Source: Elephas maximus indicus (taxonomy: Eukaryota > Chordata > Mammalia > Proboscidea > Elephantidae). From it: DNA of 64,000 nucleotides. The stretch lies in NCBI RefSeq assembly GCF_024166365.1, contig NC_064839.1, positions 40,312,378-40,376,377 of the forward strand, read 5' to 3'. The position numbers were made by a program, and so were the translations under genes. Shown piece by piece: positions 52,501 through 61,500 of this stretch (within the stretch, counting starts at the first letter, position 1; the number at the start of each line of letters is the position of its first letter). The notes below the pieces were generated by a model, which was not told the DNA's origin, did no database searches, and saw only the letters and a program-made list of their open reading frames with translations.

Positions 52501-55500
52501 CTATGGGGCAGTTCTACTCTGTCCTATAGGGTAGCTATGAGTCGGAATCGACTCGATGGCACTGGGTTTGGGTTTGTTTATCCAAATATGAAAAAAAATT
52601 TCACCAAAAAATTCTGAGTTTTAAGTTGATTTTTTTCCCCCAGTTAACCTTTTAATCACTAGTCAATTGTTCCAGCACCATTTATTCAATAAAAGCTAGG
52701 AATTTCATCTTAGCAGTCTGCAGCTGATATTAAGAAAGATGACTCTGAGCTTCTACTATGCATCTTTTTTGGCTCTTCTGTCAGAGACTGACTTCTGGGT
52801 AAACAGACCATGGGTCTGACTCTGTGGGGGCAATTCTTTCTTCCATTACTGTTTAATTTCTTAATACCATCACTGTTTAATTAACCTCACTCAACCCTTA
52901 AAGCTCTTCAATGTAGGTAATATTATTTCTGTTTTATAAATAGGAAAACGAGGTTTGGAGAGATTAAGAAATGTAAACAATGGTCATCCAACCAGTTAGT
53001 GTAGTGATAGAGCCATAATTTGAACCCATGTCTCTCTGACCCAAAGCCACTTGTTAAATCATTATGCTACCCTGACTCTCCTAAAAATGTTGCACAATAT
53101 GCATTCAAAAAATTAAAATACTTGGATTTCAATAATAGACTTTTTTTTTTTAAGCTAGAAAGAAAAATGGAACTGGGGATTGCTGAGCTAAGACGAACAT
53201 CCTTCAACAAGACTTACAGATACCAAGTCTTCAGTTCCTAGAGCTGTGGTTACAAAGAAAGGCTCTTTGGTAAGAAGGTATAGGTATACTCAAAAAAGCC
53301 AATATAGGAGGAAACTAACATTTATAAGTACGAAAGGCTTTAGAGTGGGAATCTAAAAAGAAGCAAAAAGGATAAAAAGAAATGAACTCTTACCTCTGTG
53401 TACAGCTGACTCCAGACACATTAGAAGGTAGGATAGCCTGGCTTCCCGGGACCGAGGAAGGTTCTCCACATTGCAGCGGTATTTCTTCAAGTCACTCTTA
53501 CACGATTTGGCCAATGAATAACTGACTTTATAATCCTGGGCAATCAGCTTTTGGCGGGTCGTTAGTGCTTCTCGACACTGAGGAAAGAATGAAGCAAGAG
53601 AGTAGCAAGGCCACTAGTGTGGCTCAGCTGTTCATATGTATCTTCAAGCAAAGCACAGAGACTTATAGCCGAGCACATGGCAGATGTCCGAAACTAAGGC
53701 TGTTATCAAAATGCCTATCTTTAAGTTTGGTTAAAATTCAGCAAAAGTGTGCTAAACTAATGTGGCAAGAGGTTGGAGTAAATGGGTGGCAACTGGCCTA
53801 ACAGTTTGGAAGTTCCATTTTATACTTTTTAAATACTATTAATCAACAGTAACAACAAAAGAAACTGAAATGAAAAATACTTCTTTAGCTGCACAGGAAA
53901 GTAACTGCAAGACAGCAAAATCAAAAATAATTACTTTTAAAAGTTAGAAAAGATTTTTGCATTCATCCAGGGACAGAGGACTAACAATAATGAGACAGTA
54001 GTTGAAAAATTAAATGGCTAGTTATCTAAGAAACACATTACTTTGGTTACCATCAACTTCCTGAGTATGTAGAGCTGGCCTCACTATGATTCTGATATAA
54101 AATTCTCCAATTTTACTCTCAAAATAGGCTACCTAATGTCACAATGTCAAAATAAGAGTTTCGTTTTCTTGGTTCAAGCCAAATATGCTTTGGTTCAATA
54201 CTAAAATCCAAACATATCACATCTGAAAAGGGTAAGGACATCAGTCATTTCTGGTATGAGTTTATAAAAATATTGTCTGAGAGGTTTTGCAAAAGCTTTT
54301 GAGGAATGAAAAAATATTGGTTTGTTTCAAAATAATACTTACTTTTTCACTCATGGATTCTTCAAACTTATGGTTAAAGAGACACTTATACACTCTGCCT
54401 TCACCAGCTTGTGTCTATAAGATAGAACACCAACATCATTATTAGCCAAGAGTTATGCTGGGTATTATCCACAATCTCATACAGTAGAGCTGAGTCTTTG
54501 GATAAACGACTCAGCCGCTTAAAAAATTTAGCAACTTCTGAAAGACAAGTGATTGCAGTAAAGATGAAAACTTTTTCCTCATAATCTTCGGCAATTTGTT
54601 CCCAGATATATTGTATTAGGAAACTGAGAGAAGCATCAGAATAAGTCTCCCTTCTTGTAATTTTATGCTAGGGTTAAGAAAACTCTTCTAATATAATCAG
54701 TGGCTCTGATGGTTAGAGCAGTTAATTCAAAACAGAGGGAGAGCAGAAGTGTATACAAGTTAACTCTCTTTGCTAGAAGGATGGAGAATATTCTATTTAA
54801 AGAGTGAGAAAGCTGTCCTATAAGATTTGCAGGTAGTAATCAGGGATTAAGCATTAAAAGTTAGCCAGCTGCTGTATTCTTCACCTTAGCCAAAACACAC
54901 AAACACGTATTAAAAAAAAAACCAAACCCGTTGCTGTTGAGTAGATTCGGACTCATAGCGACCCTATAGGACAGAGTAGAACTGCCCCATAAAATTTTCA
55001 AGGAGCAGCTGGTGGATTCAAACTGCCGAACTTTTGGTTAGTGGCCGAGCTTTCGACCACTATGCTACCAGGGCTCCATAAATATGTGTGCTTGTGTAAG
55101 TCTGTGTATGTATGTAAATGTAGCAAAGTTTTAGACACGGAATAGATGCAAGTGAGATTCCATGGTAAAATCAGAGTCCTGAGATAAAATAGACTTTCAG
55201 GAACTGAAACTGAGAAATAAGATGAGAGTAGAAAAAATTATGTGTGGAGACTGTCAGAAGTCAAATATCAACTAGGTTAAGTCATCAAGGCTGAATACCT
55301 AATATTTTCTGTTACCCTGAGACCAACTCCACTTTCCACTTTAGAGGCTTTTCTATATGTGAGGGTTTGCGGTAGTTTATTTCATTTTGGAATATAGTAT
55401 AGAAAATATTTTTAAAAAGGAGGCAACAGCTAACGGCTTCTGAGCTGACTCACATTTTCACAGAAACGTTCCCGATCATCTCGGCAAGCAAAATACAAAT

Positions 55501-58500
55501 GCCGATCTAAATGAAAGTCATCTGAAGACAGCTCCGCCACCCGGAGAATGGCTTTCTTGCAGAGTTCAGAGACTTGAATCTTGGGATCTCTTTCTTCTGC
55601 TTCCTTTACCAGACCTTTCTCCAAGCATGATACCACCTCACCCTGTGAATGTGCATCCTAAAATAACAAAAAACATTCACCACAAAGAGTTTCAGAAAAA
55701 CATTAACTTGGTTTAAAAAAAAAAAATCAACAAAAAGGTTGAAAAAGCCTGCAATACATAGTTAGCTTATTGATGCTCTGTTGAAAGATCAAGTGGGAAC
55801 CAATCACCTGTGGAAATAAAAAAAAAAAAAATGCTCTCAATAATCTTTCATTTGCATACTACAAACGAAAACAGGGATCCTGGGAAAATCAAGTATATGT
55901 AGTCAACATTAGAAGTTGAGTATTTTAAAGCTTAGAATATAAGGAAAATTTTAAGAAATGAAATCAGCCCAATGTTCTGATCACAGTTTGTGTCAACACT
56001 GAAACAACATTGCAGAAATCTCTGTTCATTTATCTCTAAGTGGTAGGCATTTCCCAAATAATAGCCAAGTTTAAAAACAACCAACCAAGCCACAAAATCC
56101 ACTGAAAAATGGTGTTATACAGACCCCTCTTTCTCCATTTTCTACTCTGTACTGTCCAAAAATAGCTCAACATGTACAATCTGTAGTGTAATACTCACTT
56201 TAATATTTTAGATTGATCTTAACGGATTTAACAAGATTACCACCATTCACACAAACTACTTTTGGGAATTTTCTTAAAGACATCCAATTATCTTTAATTG
56301 TATATTGCATCATCCCCATAGCAACTACAAGCATTCATTCATCCAAAATGAGAAACTTTCCCTAAATATTTTCTATTTAATAGTCCTGAAGTTCTATATT
56401 CAGAAAAAAATGCTTCAACAACTTGAGAGAGGTTCTTTCTAAAAATCTGTAGATTCCCAGATGCTGCAGAAGGAAGCCTGTTATACTCTGAGGGATTGGG
56501 TTTCAAGAAAAACAGACTTCAAATGTAAATATAATCTTGGGCCAAAGGCAAGGATGCAGTACAATATGAAAAAAGCCTGCCTATTTGCCTAAGTCACACA
56601 TACTCATCATAAAAAAAACTGTGTTGCTATAGTTCATATATACATCAGAATACCGTGAACAAAAGGAAGAAAGAAACAGAGAAATAAAGCAGCTTTCTTT
56701 CTACTTTATTTTTATTTCTGATATGGAAAAACCGCCATCATACTAAGTAAAAAGAAAACGTATAGGATAGTATACATAAAACATGATACCTTTTATGAAA
56801 AAAAGGGATAGGGCATAAGAAAATATATCTGTATTTGTATAAAGATATATTGGAAATACATGCAAAAAATGAGTAAAAGAGACCCAAAAAAGACTAAGAA
56901 TCACACTTTATTACCAGATTCCTGTACCTTCCTATTCTCTATTTGTACTTTGACCTTTTTCACTAGCTGTAGGATTCTATTCAACGCTTAGAAACTTGGA
57001 ATGACCAAAAGGATTTTGGGGAGAGTAATTCTGAACAAATAAAAAGGTCCAAGGAAAGTAGACACAAATCTCAGAAATTCAGAGTAAGGTTTCTTTTTTT
57101 TCTTCCACCCTCAAGTTTTCCTGACTTTGGTCCACTTAGGCAAGGTCAACCCACTTCCACTTTCCAAAGGAAATGCAAATCTATGATAACAAAGATTTTT
57201 AAAGAAACGTATCAGTTACTTATCATATGAGATTATGGTAAGCATGATTTTGTTATAAAACAATGTCCTATACCAAATTTTAGTAGCCTGTAATAACAGA
57301 GGTAGCCAGTAGCAATTAGCTTTTAATCATATATAAAAATCAAAGTCTATAAGGCCATACATTTGCCTATTAAGAATCAAAGAAAGGACTTGCATTTTTT
57401 TGATCAGAGGATCTGATGGACAGTGGACCATACTTTGAGAATCACTGTTCTCAAAGATCAGAAAGAGGATTAAAGGAAGACCATGATAAACAACTCTTGG
57501 TTTAGATTCAGACTTTAATCCTGGCATTAGATGGTAAAAAAAAATGATTCCATGTAATGAGTCGGCTAAGTGTTTCCCTGTATATTTAGGGCTTATAATT
57601 GTTTTAAACATGCCACCAGTAAGATTAAGTATTTAGGGCTATTATATTTCTTAATGGCTCCATTTGCTTATTAGATTTAAGGCAGCAGCATCATGCTTTG
57701 AGAACCCTCTAAGGAACCTGATTTAATTTTAATTACAGCAATTGTGGCATCACATATTGATGTTAGTCATAACATCACTTCCATCAGGTGTTTTCATTCA
57801 GTCTAACTTTCACATAGATAATTTCTTCAAATAAAGAAACTTCAGGAATTCTTCTCAGTCCCTAGAGTCTTCTGAACTTTTAAGTTTAGTCCATTTGAGT
57901 TACACAGCTGAAATATATGCAAATATTTGACAATAAAGACTGTATGGCATACTATTGGAACTAATAGAAAGATTCAGCAGATTAGCAGGATACAAGATCA
58001 ACACACAAAAATTAGTTGAATTCCTGAATACCAACAAAAAGAACTTTGCAAATGAAATCAGGAAAATAATATCATTTATAACAGCCCCTAGAAAGATGAT
58101 AAAATACTTGGGAATAAATCTAACCAGGGATGTAAAAAACCTATACAAAGAAAACTACAAAACACTACTACAAGAAACTAAGAGAGATCTACATAAAAAT
58201 GGAAATACATACCATGCTCATGAATAGAAGACTCAACACTGAAAATGTCAACTCTGCCCAAAGCAATCTACAAATATAATGCAATCCCGATCCAAATACC
58301 AGCCACGCCCTTTAACGAGATAGAAAAACCAATCACCAACTTTATCTGGAAAGGAAAGCAGCCCTGGATAACCAAAGCATTATTGGGGGGGAAAAAAAAA
58401 TAAAGGCGGCCTCACACTACCTGATCTCAGAGCCTACTATACAGCCATGGTAGTCAAAACAGCCTGGTACTGGTACACTGACAGACACATACCAATGGAA

Positions 58501-61500
58501 TAGAATTGAAAACCCAAATGTAAATCCATCCACTTGCGGTCAGCTGATCTTTGACAAAGGGCCAAAGACCATTAAAATGGGGAAAAGATAGTCTTTTTAA
58601 CAAACAGTGCTGCAAAACTGGATATCCATCTGCAAAAAAATGAAAACAGGACTCATACCTCATACCACACACACACACTAACACCAAAATGGATTAAAGA
58701 CCTAAATATAAAACCTAAAACGGTAAAGATCATTGAAGAAAAAATAGGGACAATGCTAAGGGCCCTAATACATGGCATAAATAGAATACAAACCATAACT
58801 AACAATGTACAAACACCAGAAGATAAACTAGATAACTGGGAGCTCCTAAAAATGAAACACTTAGACTCTTCAAATTCTTCACCAAAAGAGTAAAAACAGA
58901 ACCTACAGACTGGAAAGAATTTTTTTGGCTATGACATATCCAACAAGGGTCTAATCTCTAAAATCTATAGAATGCTTCAACAACAAAAAGACAAATAATC
59001 CAATTAAAAATAGGCAAAAGATATGAACAGACACTTCACCAAAGGTGACATTCAGTCGACTAACAGACATATGTGGAAATGCTCAAAATCATCAGCCATT
59101 AGAGAAATGCAAATTAAAACTACAATGAGACACCATCTCTCCCTAACATTACAGGCACTAATTAAAAAAAGAAAATAACAAATGCTGGAGAGGTTGCCGG
59201 GGGATTGGAACTCTTACGCACTGCTGGTGGGAAGTGTAACACAGTCAAATCACTATGGAAAAAGATATGGCACCTCCTTAAAAAGCCAGAAATAGAAATA
59301 CCATACAGTTCAGCAATCCCGCTATTAGGAATATTTCCTAGAGAAATAAGAGCCGTCACATGAACAGACATATGCACACCCATGTTCACTGCAGCATTAT
59401 TCACAATAGCAAAAAAGATGGAAACAACCTAAGCGCTCATCAACAGATGAATGGATAAACAAATTATGGTACATGGACACAATGGAATACTACTCAATGA
59501 TAAAGAACAATGATGAACCTGTGAAACATCTCACAACATGGATGAATCTGGAGGACGTTATGCTGAGTGAAGTCAGTCAATCATAAAAATGACAAACATT
59601 GTATGAGACCACTATTATAAAAAACCAAGAAAAGGTTTATGCATGGAAAAAAACGATCTTTGATGGTTACAAGGGAGGGGAGGGGTGGAGAGAGCAAATC
59701 GCTAACTAGACAGTAGACAAGTGGTAACTTTGGTGAAGGGAAAGACAACACACTATAGTGGAAGTCAGAAAAGCTTGATCAAGGCAAAGTCATAGAAGCT
59801 TCCTAGACTCATTCAAACACCTTGAGTGACCAAGTTACTGGGAGACTCATTCAAACACCTTCAGCGACCAAGTTACTGGGGCTGAGGGCTGGGGACCACG
59901 GAAAATATTAGTACAAAGGACTAATGAACCACATGAGCCACATGAACCACAGCCTCCCCCAGCCTGAGCCTAGAAGAACTACATGGTGCCTGGCTACCAC
60001 CACCAATTGCTCTGACAGGGATCACAATAGAGGGTTCCAGGCAAAGAGGGAGAAATTCACACACACATACACAAAGACCAGACTTACTGGTCTGACAGAA
60101 ACCAGAGGAACCTCTGAGACTATGGCTCCCAGACACCCTGCTAACTCAGAACTGAAGCCACTCCTGAAGTCCACCTTTCAGCCGAAGATTAGACAGGCCT
60201 ATAAAGCAAACAATAACACACATAAGAAATGTACTTCTTCGTTCAACCAAGTCTACAAGACCAAATGGGCAACATCTGCCCAAAAGTAAAGACCAGAAGG
60301 CAGGAAGAGACAGTAAGACTGAATGAATGAACACGGTAAACCTGGGATGAAAAGGGAAAAGTGGAAGAGTGCCGATACATAGTGGGGATTGCAACCAATG
60401 TCACAAAACAATTTGTGTATACATTTTTGAATGAAAAACTAATTTGCACTGTAAACTTTGACCTAAAGCATATTAAAAAACTGTATGGCTAACTACTAAA
60501 AATGAATGAAAGCAAAGGAGGTAACTACTACACGCCTGTATACTATCTATGAGACAATAAAATTACTTAGCTTAAAGAAGTTACTAACACATAGGTTGGA
60601 CATATAACAAATGATTACATAAATGGACTTACAATGGTTGTGTATAATCTCCACTGGGATAAGATAAATGTCTTCCTTAAAACTATTGCCAGTTGGAGAA
60701 TAAAGGGGCACACCTGGCCAGGGGCAAGGACTAGAAGGCAGGAGGGAACAGGCAAGCTGGTAATAGGGAACCCAAAGTTGAGAAGGGAGAGTGTTGACAT
60801 GTCATGGACTGTTAACCAATGTCAGAAAAAAACAAAATGTGTACTGTTTCATGAGAAACTAGTTTGTTCTGTAAACCTTCATGTAAGGTACAATAAAAAA
60901 ATTAATAAAAAAAAAATTTCACCAGTGGTCCAATCAATTTTTAGCAATTCAGTAGGTTTCTTCCCCTATTTGTTGTCCTTTTTTTTTTTTTTAAAGAACA
61001 CAGAAGGATAACACTAATCTCATGATAGTAGGTAAAAACTCAGTTTTTATCTTTGCTATAAGCCATTTTCCATTTCAAAGTTTCTACACTTGGCAAATGA
61101 TGTCTTCTGTGATCTAACTCACTAGATAAAGGAAGAAAAAGTATGTCTCGATTACTCCAGGTAATTGGTTAAAATCAGGGAGTGATAAAGTGATGTAACT
61201 ACTAAATGAAAAGTACAAAAATAATAATAATGTGGCACATGTCCACAATTAAGTTCCTTTACTGAATGCCAGGTGCTCCTTGGAAACTCTACTGGATCTA
61301 AATAGAAAAGCTAAACACCTACCTCCCTCATTTTTAAACTCAGCTGCAGCACGAAAGTAGATTATACGGAAAAGAACATGGTTTTTCAGAATTACACGCA
61401 TGAATCCATCTAAATGCTCCAAATAGTACTGCAAATCATTTCAGTCACTGCAGTCTTAGTGACTCGGATAACTTGAACCCGTTGCCATCGAGTCGATTCT

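Noticed and set aside
59924-60289. 121-codon open frame
   Set aside because: It falls in the L1 3' UTR of the copy at 57949-60479, and similar frames appear in related copies (13559-13837).
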